The translations under genes and the position numbers were made by a program. The notes beneath the pieces were generated by a model. That model did no database searches. It was given only the letters and a program-made list of their open reading frames with translations, and had not been told where the DNA came from. A stretch of 64,000 nucleotides of DNA from the NCBI RefSeq assembly GCF_910592395.1, contig NC_088316.1, forward strand, positions 10,788,001-10,852,000, given 5' to 3'. Numbering within the stretch: the first letter of the stretch is position 1; each line of letters opens with the position of its first letter. This DNA comes from Lineus longissimus. Lineage: Eukaryota; Nemertea; Pilidiophora; Heteronemertea; Lineidae. This document shows, in pieces, positions 42,987 through 53,612 of the stretch.

Positions 42987-45900
42987 GTGAGGTTGTCCTT
43001 AGTGAGTTTAGGCATGTATCAATTTGATAGCAGCACCGAGCCAGATGATACAACCGAAGATGATGAGGAGGAGTTAGAAACTGAAGATTACTTTGTACCT
43101 CAACCCCATGAACAAGAAGGATGCAGGAATATGTTCAGGGCAGCTACATATCTTAGAAACCGAATTGCAGAAGTTCCCTACAGACATGGTCCATGGCCTC
43201 CAACAGCCAGTTCCCTTGACGACAAGGCAGTAAAATCCTTCGTTCCCCCTCAGCTCTTCAACTTCCTGGCCTGGTGTGTGGGTGAATCAGATGAAATAAA
43301 TTTTCAAGATTATGTCCAGACTAAGTCTCAAACAAGGGAGAAGCTGTTTTCTGTCTGTCAAGACATTGTATATTTAGCAGCAAAAGGAAGGGTAGACACA
43401 CCAAAGCATTTGGCATTGGGCATGGCAATCAGACACCATTCAGGCTCTTCCAAAATCGTAGGACTGCTGAACGGATTGGGCCATTCCATTTCACACTCAA
43501 AACTGTTGGTGTATGATACAGCTCTTGCAGAGAGACAGATGATGATAGAAGATGGACTTCCTCCTGGGTTGAAAAAGAATGTACCTACAACTCTAGCATG
43601 GGACAATAACGATTTTGGAGAAGAGACAAAGTCGGGGGCAGGCACCACCCACAACACTAATGGTATCGCCATCCAGCGATGTGATCAACGTGAAGAAACA
43701 GCCATTGAAGTGAACCTGAAGAAAAGTCACAGTCGCACTGTCAAAACTCCTGAAAAGAATATTGTTCAGTATTATGCCGGAAAAAAGCAAGGACCACCAA
43801 GCACATATCAAAAGCAAGACATATCACCAGATGATTTGAGTGCTGAGAGGGCCGCACATATCATTGATACAGCTTTTGTGATCTCAAAGTTAGATCAATC
43901 AGATGAGACCTTGCCTGGATGGACAGGCTTCAACACCCTCTTTAAACTCCTCCGCTATACCACCGGTCAGTACCATAGCATATCTGCCAGTAATAGATGC
44001 AAGTCCTACAGATATGAGTACTGTATACACCGTTCTACTGAGAAGCATCCGACTAGCAGATCAATTGGAATTGAAGACCATTGTCCTTGTATTTGATCAG
44101 GGTATCTACTATAAGGCTCAGCAGGTGAGATGGAAGAACATCATGTTTCAGAATCGCCTCGTGATTCGCCTTGGACAGTTCCATACTGCCAAAACCTTCC
44201 TAGCAGTCATTGGAAAGCGTTTCAAGGATGCTGGTCTTAGTGATGTTCTTGTCGAAGCCGGAGTTGTTGCACTTGGATCTGTAGCTGGTGTCATGAATGG
44301 GAACCACTATAACAGAAGCGTTAGAAGTCATAAGGTTGTGTATGAGGCGCTACAACGACTTTGCTGGGTTGAATTCCTATCACATTCCCCTGATGAGATG
44401 TCAGACCGTGTGAAAAGCCTAAGTGAAGAATTGCGTCGAGAATTTCCAAGGGAGGACTTCTCAGACATTCTGTCATCTGAACAGTTTCAGGACGTCATCA
44501 CTGAATATGACCGGTTTCTCAGCGACCAAAGCCAGGAAAACCCTACGTTCCAATTCTGGTTGTCTTACTTAAGCATGGTGGAGTGCCTGCTGATGTTTGT
44601 TCGGGCATCTAGAGAAGGGAATTGGGACCTACATCTAAGTTCCCTGAGAAGAATGGCAGGATGGTTCTTTGCATATGACAGGATGAACAATGCGCGTTAC
44701 ACACCGGTGTACTTGTTGGAGATGATGAACCTTGGCACGACTCATCCAGATATCGCTGAAGACATGGAGAATGGGGGTTTTGTCGTACAAAGACAAAACA
44801 AATATGGATTTTCTCAGGTACCAGTCGATCAGACGATCGAACAGACAATGAATCGTGATTCTAAAACTAAGGGAGGACTCACTGGGATAACAACACGGAA
44901 AGGTGCAGTTCACAGGTGGATATTGTCCCATCCAGCTCGAGCAGAAATAAGTCGGCGATGTGAAGAAATGGCCGGGAAAGGGGAGAACACAAGAATGCGA
45001 AAGGACTTGGACAAGTCAAGGATAGCTGCAGATGAACTTGAAGTCGTAAATGTCATTTCAACCATCCAATCAATGTGCAACCCATTTTCTGTCACTGAAG
45101 AGGGAATAGTCAACATCTCAACAGGAGGGGTTGCGTCAACAGTGATTGAGAAAGACCTCAACAGGGCTGAGGAGGTTGGCCAACTAGCCTTCAAAACTTT
45201 CACAGAAGAAAGAATCACCGGGCTTGAGAAGGACATCTACTCACCCATTAAACAGCTAAAGTTGAAGACATTCTCAGACACCACCAAAAGGATCCCAAAC
45301 CAAGACAAGTCTGCAGAACAACTGGAGTTGAAAGCGAGTACAGATATCCTTGGACGAATGGTTGTCATTGGAAGAGTTAACAACTTAGACATGAAGGATG
45401 CCTTGAGATACAGCTTACATCCGTACCCACCATCAACTGCAACTATAGAAGGCACCATCACAAAGACAGACAAGGCAAAACTTCGCAACCACATCGAAAG
45501 CATGATGACATCATCTGATAATCTTTTGAGTCAACCAGATCAAGCTTGTGGTGCAAGGACTGTATGGATTCAGGATGGCATGGCACTTCTACAGGAGCTG
45601 AAGGATGTTCCATCTACGTTTGGCAAGTTAGCGGATAGGATTCTTGGCAAACTCATTTCCATTGCTCATCAATATGGAGTAAAAAGGATTGACTTTGTTC
45701 CTGACCGATATCCAGAGCAGAGCATCAAGGGTGGTGAACGAATTAGGAGAGCATCTTTGGGAAGTCAAAAGATAAAGATTTTAGGCAGGGATCAGAAGAC
45801 TCCAAAGCAATTTAGGAAATTCCTTTCATGTGGAGTAAACAAGGAACAGCTGGTTGAATTCTTTTTCGAAGAATGGCAGAGGTCAAGTCCTGACTTGCTG

Positions 45901-46914
45901 GGGAATATTGCAATCGTGATTTGCCATGGTAATCAATGCCATCTACTGGAGGTGCAAGATGGGTCTATGATAGTTAGGTCCCTAGAAGAGCTCTGGTGTG
46001 ACCACGAGGAAGCCGACACGCGAATGCTACTACATGCACAGGAAGCTGCTGTCAGAATGCAAGGGCCTGCAAACATCATCATCCGCAGCCAAGATACAGA
46101 TGTATTCATTATTGCCATATCATTTGCGGACAATATCTGCCCGAATCTCTACCTACATCTTGGCTCATGGAGCGAGAGCAGAACATTGCACGTCAACACC
46201 ATCAACGAGGAACTTGGGGAAAGAGTCTCCAAAGCTTTGATTGGTCTCCATTGTTTCACTGGCTGCGACAGCACAAGTGCATTTAAGGGCCAAGGAAAAG
46301 TAAAGGCATTGAAAACAATGATGGGGAATGAGTTGTATCAGGCAATGTTTCAGAAATTTGGAGAAGAATGGGAATTGGATGATATTTCTCCAACTCTGGA
46401 AAAGTTTGTCTGCGAGCTGTATGGAAAGGACAAAATTGAAGCTGTGAATGACGTCAGGGATCAAATTTTCAAAATGAGATTCAAGCTAGATGCTTCTTTG
46501 CCCCCGAATCGAGATGCTCTTGTTAACCACACAAAAAGGGCCAACTATCAAGCAGCAATCCATCAACGTAGTCTACAAAACGAAATGGGTACCCCAAGTC
46601 CAATAGGTCTTGGCTGGCGGAAGGACCAGTACGGTCATATTGCGCCTCTTTGGAATACGATGCCATGGGCTCCACCGTCTCTTTTGAAGCACTTCGCCTG
46701 CTCCTGCAAAAAGACCAAATGTATTGGGAACTCGAAATGTTCATGTAAGGAACACAAGCTTCCTTGCACAGAACTTTGCAAATGTGTCGATTGTGGAAAC
46801 CAAGTTGCCGAAGATGCTGAACAAACCAGAGCTGAAAATGACAATTCTGACAGTGACAGTGGGGATGACAGTGACGATGAAAGTGACGCCGAGTCAGTTG
46901 ATGAGATGATGTAA
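42987..46914 (+). pseudogene. Large unnamed protein family with XPG-like motifs and C-terminal CXC, copy 2
   Basis: Two long frames overlap: 42987-44096 (first real ATG 43014) and 43903-46914. Homology with copy 1 shows that they are one protein of about 1300 residues with a single frameshift near 43945-43965. Segments in order: HLALGMAIRHHSGS, AWDNNDFGEETKSGAG, LVFDQGIYYKAQQ (about 44085), LGQFHTAKTFLAVIGKRF, VPVDQTIEQTMNRD, HEEADTRML (46003), SQDTDVFII (46087), FTGCDSTSAFKGQGKVKA (46255). Last is a Tesmin/TSO1-like CXC stretch (CSCKKTKC ... CSCKEHKLPC, about 46698-46800) and an acidic tail. The VFD / EEAD / DTD / GCD series recalls FEN1/XPG nucleases; that is my inference. The N-terminal Cys/His modules of copy 1 are absent upstream. 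Confidence 0.7.
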
Positions 46915-47669
46915 ATAAATCCATTTCACCTACTATTTGATATATTATATTGGGACATTAAGATAAGACAATACAATGACATTTAAACGTGATATTCGCA
47001 GCGGCTATAAGTGTAAATTATTTAATGGACTGGCATACGGTGGATGCTACTGCTGCTACAAACCTGTTGGAGGATGGCTATTGCGCTTTATGGGATATAG
47101 AAGAAGGATGAGAGTGAGTCAAATTTACTAAAAAAGTTAGCATGGCATGGCATGGCATGAGCATGATTTGCCAAATGAGCATGAAAGCATGGCACTTTTG
47201 ATTCTGCGAAATATTTCTTTTCTTGGCACGTAAGGGGTTAATCCTGCACTTAATGCTCGTGGGAAGCAAATATATATGGAATAAATTCTTAAACATACCA
47301 AACAGAATTAATTTCAACATGTTTAAACACTTTCTAAAGGACATTTAGAATTTTTTAATGTATAACTTGATTTTGGCCCGTAGGGGGTTAATGTGCATTC
47401 CTACGCGTGTGAAAAATGCATTTTTGAATTTAGCACCCTCATATTACCCTAATATCATCACTTAAAATTTGCCCGCTAATTTGTCAAACGAAATTAGTTT
47501 TCTAGACACTTTTTTCACACTGGGCCCATGGCCTACTACTCCATCATCTTTTTAAGGTGAGATAGTGATGACAAACAGTGTCAGCACTCATTATTTAGTT
47601 GACTCATTTATCTTTTGTGTAGGTAGCCTCCCGGGTAGCCTACAATAACTGAAGCCGGCGGCGATCGCC
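46915..47669. other. Non-coding interval
   Basis: A CATGG pentamer repeats near 47138-47160. No gene is seen. Sequence just before 47670 is moderately GC-rich. Confidence 0.45.
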
Positions 47670-50457
47670 ATGAAAGTTAAAACGTTTCTTAGTTGGAATG
47701 TGGGAGGCCAGATTGGCTACGAAGCTGATGGGGACAATGTGAAACTGATATGGTGCAAGACCTGTGCAAAATTTATACACAAAATAAGGTCGGATGACCG
47801 TTTGCGAGGAAGGGCGGCAACAGAGATCAATAAATACGTTAATGGCACCACGTTTGTAACGAAACACACTGTCTCAAGACACTTTGAATCGCTTGCCCAC
47901 AAAATCGGGGCTGATCATGAGTGGCTTGAAAACGAGAGGCAACCTGAACCAAGCACATCCACTGCCGGTGAACCAGCATACAAGCAGCCTAAGGTTGATG
48001 TTGTAATCAAAAAGTTGTCCGAAGATGCATATCGTAATCTCTTCCGTACCGCCTATACCATGGCAACAGACGGCGTTCCTCTGTCAAAATTCAAAACATT
48101 AGTTAAGGTCCAAAAGGTAAGTGGGGTTCGTCTCATAGAAGGGTGCGATAGTGGGGATAAAGCTAGAGAGTTTGTCAGCTATATAGCCGAGAGTATCCGC
48201 GAGAAACTGGCAATTCTGATAACATCTTCCCGCGCTTTCTCTGTCCTCTCTGATGGGAGCGAAGCAAGAAAAACCAAAAGTGAAAAGGAGCTCATATTCA
48301 TAAGAATCGTACGGGGAGGCATTCCGGTTTACTACTGTGTAGCTCTAAGCGATATTGACGAATATGGCGATGCAAACGCGGAGAACATCAAGCAGTCATT
48401 TGACGACACATTCCTGAAGACTCTGAAAGTCCCGGAAGAAAGGTAAGGTCATTTGCATCGTACCGACACGTGGTGCCTTTGATTGACAACAGTATACAAT
48501 AGGCATGACGCCCACTGCCTGATGCTAGCCAATGAGCATCACGCTGCTGTTAATCACTGTTGCTCCAGGCAAGCATGGGTTCGGGAAATTCGCAGCGCCA
48601 TCTTTTAAATATCGTGGGCTATTCGTGGAACTAGAATTGAGCGGGAAGCAATGTGGAGTACTGCGTAACGCATGTGTTTGCAAGCCGTCTGTGGGGCCGA
48701 CGATTTTATATATAAAACGGGCGAAGTAGCGGTTAATACTGAGGGGGAACCAGGGTTTGGGAAATAATAGAAAGAAAAAACTATTTGTTATGGGGAACCC
48801 CCCGTTTTCTCGTTTTCTATGTTGTTCTTTCAGATATACCAAGCTATTGGTTAGCGCTACAGCCGACGGCGCAAGTGTAAATTTTGGTGTCCATAACGGT
48901 GTCCTCACACGACTAACCAATGATAACCGTGCATGGCTGATCACAATCCACTGCGTACTTCATAGAACGGAGTTGGCCCTCAAGGACTCTCTTCAGGCTA
49001 AAAAGAGCTTCAAAGAAGTCAAGGACTTCATGGTCACCCTCTATTACCTTTTTAAACGCTCACGTAAAGTGAAAAGTTGTTTCTTACGCACAGCGAAGAA
49101 ATTTGGTGTTCAAGTATACATCTTTCCGAAAATCCACGGAACACGCTTCATTAGCCATACCTGAAGGGGTCTTGATCATCTGCTGAAAAACTGGGTGATG
49201 TTGGCCATTGCCATTGAAAATATGATGGCGAATAAAGATGCTGGTAAGATGGGAGAGTTCAGTCCAGCGGTAGCAGGCATCCTGAAGAAGCTCAAAGATT
49301 ACCGTCTGTTGGCATCATGTTGCTTTTACAAGCGACTTTTGGATATAATCAGCAACTTCTCCTTGAAAATGCAGGACAGCAAACTCCTCGTTTTTGAGGT
49401 ATGGCCAGAAGTTGAGAAAGTTGTTGCCAACATCACGGAACTCTCTGAGTGGATTCAAGATCCGGTTGATGAAGAGCAGGTTCCCAATAAGACTACTTGT
49501 AGTAGTGCAGAGTTTGATCTGAAGCGTGATGAACAATCTGGTGTGTACTCCGTTGTTTGTTCCCTTCCAAAGGCAGGTCATATGAGGAAGAATGTAGAGA
49601 ACAGGGAATTTGTGACGGTAACCTATGAACCAAAATCAACGAGACAAGTTCCAACGGGAATGACTGGTGTTCACGGTCCAGAAGCTTCAACTGATGTCTT
49701 GAGAAGGTCCCTTGAAGACATCAATAGATGCATCAAGTCCAGATTCCAGTCATTTGATCCGAATGGTGAAAACCTATCAGAAAGGCAAGCACGCACTTTG
49801 AAGGCATTTACATCTATGCACTGGGTTGACCCTGTCAATTGGGCTGGAGAAGAAGATGACTTGAAAGCTATTGAATCACTTGCTGACTACTTCGCTGTAC
49901 CTCTTGAATACCTAGGTTATGATGGGGCAAAAGTCAAGCAAGAAATGCGAGACCTAAAGATAACGGTGAAACACTATTACCAAGGGGTTGCCTACCGCGA
50001 TTTGTGGCAAAAGATTTTTCTGTACAGGCGGCAAAACTTCCCTAACATTACCATGCTTGTAGAGATGATCATGAGTATTGGACCAGCAAATGGTTGGGTT
50101 GAGGCTGGGTTCAGCCACCTTACGGTAATGCTAACCGACCGGCGACTCTCCATGTCACATTCCACCATGGAAAACTTGCTTCTCATCAAGATCAACCACT
50201 TCGCCTGGAGTCCCCAAGATAGGAATGACATCATCGAATCTGCCCTACGACAGTATCTCAAATCGCGTCGGAAGCAAAAGCTTGAGAGCAAGCCCTTCAA
50301 TCTACTAGGTGTCCCGAAGTCGGCACAACTGAACTTTGACGGAGTAGCAGCAATCCCATCAGGTGATGAGATTGAACAATTTCTTGAAATGCGAGCTCCC
50401 AGGCATGTCATAGAGAGTTATTTTAGGAGAGTGAATAGCTCTCCCAGCATACTATAG
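47670..50457 (+). pseudogene. hAT-type transposase-like gene (ZNF862-like), two exons, one TGA
   Basis: Exon 1 (47670-48444) starts MKVKTFLSWNVGG and has a zinc-finger-like CKTC ... HTVSRHFESLAH module. It ends at a GT donor (48445). Exon 2 begins after a TTCTTTCAG acceptor at 48834, in phase, giving PEERYTKLLVSATADGAS. That segment and IHCVLHRTELALKDS belong to the hAT-related DDE core of ZNF862/KIAA-type proteins. A TGA at 49162-49164 interrupts the frame (SHT then RGLDHLL). The frame reopens to 50457 and contains the hAT C-terminal dimerisation-like end (EAGFSHLTVMLTDRR ... MENLLLIKIN). It could be a dying domesticated gene or a transposon relic; no terminal repeats were found. Confidence 0.8.
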
Positions 50458-50532
50458 CAGAGCTATTTATAGCTCTCCTAGACATTTTAAGTGAGAAGGA
50501 CTGTCAACATCATCGCGTAATCCATCTGCAGC

Positions 50533-50623
50533 CATGAAGAAGGACGCAGAGAAAAAGAAAGTGCTTGGCCAAGCCAACAAAAATAGAGAAATTCTCGAAA
50601 AAATACGACAAAAACACAGTCTG
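50533..50623 (+). other. Possible short exon
   Basis: CTGCAG precedes CCATGAAGAAGGACG; a Lys-rich helical peptide (MKKDAEKKKVLGQANKNREI) reads to a possible GT near 50623. Weak evidence. Confidence 0.25.
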
Positions 50624-50841
50624 AAGTTGGGTCCCCTTCATCATCAACATAGTAACATTCACATTCTCATTACAACAATGATATGATATGTAGCACAGGA
50701 AACTGCAAGTGCAACCAGGCTAAGTGGATCCTGGATTTCGGGATAAATAAATTTCTGTGTGGTTGGGCAGGCTGAAATGTCCAGATGACTGGGTATCCAG
50801 TGATCGAGATTTCATCAGTCAATAAATTGTTCTATTTTCAG

Positions 50842-50943
50842 GAGCAATCAAGTGACGGTCCAGCTGTCGACCGTGGCAACCCAGTGAAGCCTTTAAGCGT
50901 GTCAACGTCCTCAGGCAGAAGTAGCAGCAGTCAGAAGACTGAA
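50842..50943 (+). CDS. Candidate exon A of a coiled-coil host gene
   Basis: 102 bp bounded by TCTATTTTCAG and GTAAGA, phase 0 at both ends. It encodes a Ser-rich, disordered 34-residue peptide (EQSSDGPAVDRGNPV...). Joins in phase to the next candidate exon. Confidence 0.5.
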
Positions 50944-51189
50944 GTAAGAACAAGCTTAGCTATCAGAGTTTTTTTCTGAATTATTCACTAAAGCTTCTTT
51001 AGGTCCGAAACATTGCTGAGCTGTTTTTTAATAACACGTCACATCGGCATCTGAACTTATCACTTTGCATGTGCTCCAACTCACTACTGACTCTAGCACT
51101 CCAATACTCACCACTAGAGAGGTTTATCCTTATTGTTGGCTAAATTGTTGGTGCTGTGTTCCCAAACTGTTCTATCTCTTGGTTTTCAG

Positions 51190-51291
51190 AAGCATTCAAA
51201 CAAGACACCAACCACCACCAGTAAGAGTGACAGCAAGAGCAACAACCATCAAACGAAGAGGCATCATGTGGAAGTCCACGAGAATGAAAAG
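51190..51291 (+). CDS. Candidate exon B of a coiled-coil host gene
   Basis: 102 bp bounded by TTGGTTTTCAG and GTAAAA, phase 0 at both ends. It encodes a Lys/Ser/Thr/His-rich 34-residue peptide (KHSNKTPTTTSKSDSKSN...). It has the same length and phase as exon A, which supports a real gene with small linker exons. Confidence 0.5.
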
Positions 51292-51549
51292 GTAAAACTG
51301 ATTACTGCGCCGCCACAATAATTCAGCCATGGTAGATCGAATTCAATTCTTGCAAAAGATGTGTGTTAGCAATAGTAATTGGTAGCGTGGCATAATTTAC
51401 TGATATGACTTATTACTCCGATGACAGCAACTCACCCATAGATTAAGCATTCATGTTGGGGTGATGTTTTGTTGTATGTCTGTGCTAGTTTTTGCAGAAT
51501 CGCACAAATGAACAGCATTGGTTTTTTAATTTTTCCTATTTTGTTTCAG

Positions 51550-51775
51550 AAAAATCAACATCAAGAGCAACTTCGCTCTCAGCCAAAGAGATTAAAAGGG
51601 AGCTCTGGTGTGACAACATACGCAGAGTCATCTGAAACCAGCGACGAAGAAGGGCGACTCGTAGATCTTGGTGCGGATAGGCTTGCTTTTAAGGTGATGG
51701 CACTACGACGTGAGAAGGCCAGGCTACAGGAACGTGTGAAGGAATACCATGAGATGAATTATGTCCTGCAGAAAG
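51550..51775 (+). CDS. Candidate exon C, coiled coil
   Basis: 226 bp bounded by TTTTGTTTCAG and GTGAGA, phase 0 to 1. After an acidic segment (SSETSDEEGRLVDLGADR) it encodes a charged helix (MALRREKARLQERVKEYHEM) likely to form a coiled coil. The arrangement of a disordered Ser-rich region followed by a coiled coil is seen in several nuclear proteins. The exons that should follow are not found before the retroelement at 52.2 kb. The gene is not named. Confidence 0.55.
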
Positions 51776-52207
51776 GTGAGAATGCTGACCAACCCATTGT
51801 CAGTGTTTCTGATTTTTGCATGCTTTCATGGTAGTCATAAATGCTCATTATGTAAACTATAAACAATAGACTGACATAATGGATTTTATGTGGGATAACC
51901 TTATCAACTTGTTCAGCCCTCACCACATGCTAATCAGCCAGGTCTGGGAGTGTCCAGGAAACTGGCTGACCAATCAGATTCTAGCTAGAGTCCCCAGTCG
52001 GCTTCAAGGGGCTAGCTAGCCTTAAGGGGCAAGAGGTTAGTTACTTGCCAGGTTGCAGTGAGACGAACAAGTTGTTCAAATATTTCGTTAAAGTTTTCAA
52101 CATATTTCGTTCCTGAAATTATCCTTGGAGTTCCTCATTTTATTCCATCGGACGTTTTAACCTGGGGAGTATACTTTCTAGCTTACTTGTCTATAGTAGC
52201 TAGCATT

Positions 52208-52855
52208 ATGACTGCTATTCAGCAGACCAAAGTAGCTATTGTAGGTCACAGTTATGTGCGTAGGTTGATGGAATTCTCACGAGATTTTCCATTTATGCAT
52301 CAATTTAGTGATGTGGCTCCACCACTACCCCGGCCAAACTGGTTAGACTTAGCTAATTGTAGCGTTAGTTGGTTTCATATCGGTGGCGCTACTGTCGCAA
52401 GTTTGGGCTCAAACGGGACCATATGGGAAGAGCTGATGATTTTCCAGCCCCATGTGCTACTTCTCCAGATTGGTTCAAATGATCTGGATGCTCTAAGCGC
52501 TGGTTCCGAGCCCTTCACGGTAGCTTATTCAGTGTCGGAGTTGGTGGAGCTATATATTTCAAAGATCACATCTTCAAGGAAGGTTTTTGTAGGCGGCTTA
52601 GTCAGGCGCCTTAAAACACGCACGCAGGACCTATCCGTTGAAGCGTACAATGACAAAGTCTTCAGAACCAATGGTTACTTGATAGATTTTTGTGACCCTT
52701 TGGGTCGCATACCGGTTAAGTTATGGCTGCATAAAGGCGTTTCCCAGCCTACTAGTAACATTTATAACAGGGACCGCGTCCATATGAACCCATTGGGAAA
52801 CCTTAAATTGTACCGCAGCGTACGTTCCGCTGTCACATCTGCTATGAGTAGCTAG
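52208..52855 (+). CDS. SGNH-hydrolase-like protein of a probable YR retroelement
   Basis: The frame is open from 52058, but the ATG at 52208 (MTAIQQTKVAIVGHSYV) is the likelier start. SGNH blocks are visible: GHSYVRR (block I, Ser), QIGSNDLD (block III, Gly-x-Asn-Asp) and DRVHMNPLG (block V, Asp-x-x-His). Some Ngaro/DIRS-type tyrosine-recombinase retroelements carry such a protein. The repeats directly downstream and the gag-like ORF with similar repeats at 61.4-62.9 kb support that origin. No RT or recombinase is present beside it, so this is a 5'-truncated copy. The substrate is unknown. Confidence 0.65.
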   Translation: MTAIQQTKVAIVGHSYVRRLMEFSRDFPFMHQFSDVAPPLPRPNWLDLANCSVSWFHIGGATVASLGSNGTIWEELMIFQPHVLLLQIGSNDLDALSAGSEPFTVAYSVSELVELYISKITSSRKVFVGGLVRRLKTRTQDLSVEAYNDKVFRTNGYLIDFCDPLGRIPVKLWLHKGVSQPTSNIYNRDRVHMNPLGNLKLYRSVRSAVTSAMSS

Positions 52856-52892
52856 GTTAGTTGCCATACTGAAGCTTAATTGTTTTAGTTCA

Positions 52893-53210
52893 TTATGATG
52901 CCCTGTTACTGTAGCTGGATCATTGCTCCTCACGAATTGAAAGCCCACCCTAGATATCGCGAACCCACGGTGGGTGCGGTGTTATGGCTTCAACAGTTTG
53001 GGCTTTGATACCCTGCAATGGGCGGTCTTTTACCTTGAGCGTGTGTCTTAGGCTCTGCTCATTTATGATGCCCTTTTACTGTAGTTGGATCATTGCTCCT
53101 TACGAATTGAAAGCCCACCCTAGATATCGCCAACCCATGGTGGGTGCGGTGTTATGGCTTCAACAGTTTGGGCTTTGATACCCTGCAATGGGCGGTGTTG
53201 TGCTGGGGGG
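52893..53210 (+). repeat. 170-bp tandem terminal repeats of the YR-type element
   Basis: TTATGATGCCC...ACTGTAG(C/T)TGGATCATTGCTCC... repeats at 52893-53062 and 53063-53205 with high identity. Each ends in GATACCCTGCAATGGGCGGT. Related but diverged units occur at 61457-61820. Direct repeats beyond the last ORF fit the split-direct-repeat ends of Ngaro-like elements. Confidence 0.75.
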
Positions 53211-53266
53211 GATCTTTCCCTTTTGTAGTGGTGGCATCATTCCTACTAGCCCAGGCTAGAGGGAAA

Positions 53267-53338
53267 TTCCCTTTAGCTCAGTCGGTAGAGTGATGGCCTT
53301 ATAAGCGAGAGGTCCCGGGTTCAATCCCCGGTTGGACC
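53267..53338 (+). ncRNA. tRNA-like module in left TRIM LTR
   Basis: A box TAGCTCAGTCGG (53274-53285) and B box GGTTCAATCC (53318-53327) match pol III consensus with normal spacing. The loop CTTATAA puts TAT in the anticodon place. The T-arm pairs, but acceptor and anticodon stems are defective, so it is not a working tRNA. Confidence 0.7.
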
Positions 53339-53515
53339 TTGATGTTTTTCCTCTGTTACATTTTGCGCCCAACGTGGGGCAGGGGTACTAATAATTTGTT
53401 TAGATGCTGGTGTGTCTTTGGATAATGAATTAACCCTTTGTATCACGGAAGAACCCGTTTGTGAGGACACAACTTTCCCGAACAGGGGGAGTATGTAGTG
53501 GTAGCCTTGAGTGGA

Positions 53516-53589
53516 AATTCCCTTTAGCTCAGTCGGTAGAGTGATGGCCTTATAAGCGAGAGGTCCCGGGTTCAATCCCCGGTTGGGAC
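53516..53589 (+). ncRNA. tRNA-like module in right TRIM LTR
   Basis: Almost identical to 53267-53338, with one extra G (TTGGGACC) that improves acceptor pairing. A and B boxes are intact. Confidence 0.7.
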
Positions 53590-53612
53590 CTTGATGTTTT
53601 TCCTCTGTTACC

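Larger units (their letters stand above)
53224..53612 (+). mobile_element. Candidate TRIM with tRNA-like promoter boxes in its LTRs
   Basis: Two direct repeats, 53224-53360 (137 bp, TGTAGTGG...TTACA) and 53494-53612 (about 119 bp, with a 19-bp internal deletion), enclose 133 bp without coding capacity. Directly after the first repeat lies TTGCGCCCAACGTGGGGC (53364-53381), one base off the primer-binding site for tRNA-Lys(CUU). A purine-rich AACAGGGGGAGTA precedes the second repeat. This is the layout of a terminal-repeat retrotransposon in miniature. No target duplication is evident. Both repeats contain a tRNA-like segment (listed below). The alternative is two tandem tRNA-derived SINEs, which would not explain the primer site and purine tract. 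Confidence 0.65.

Noticed and set aside
53267-53338. Functional tRNA-Ile(UAU) gene
   Set aside because: A and B boxes are good but acceptor and anticodon stems mispair; kept as a tRNA-like module only.
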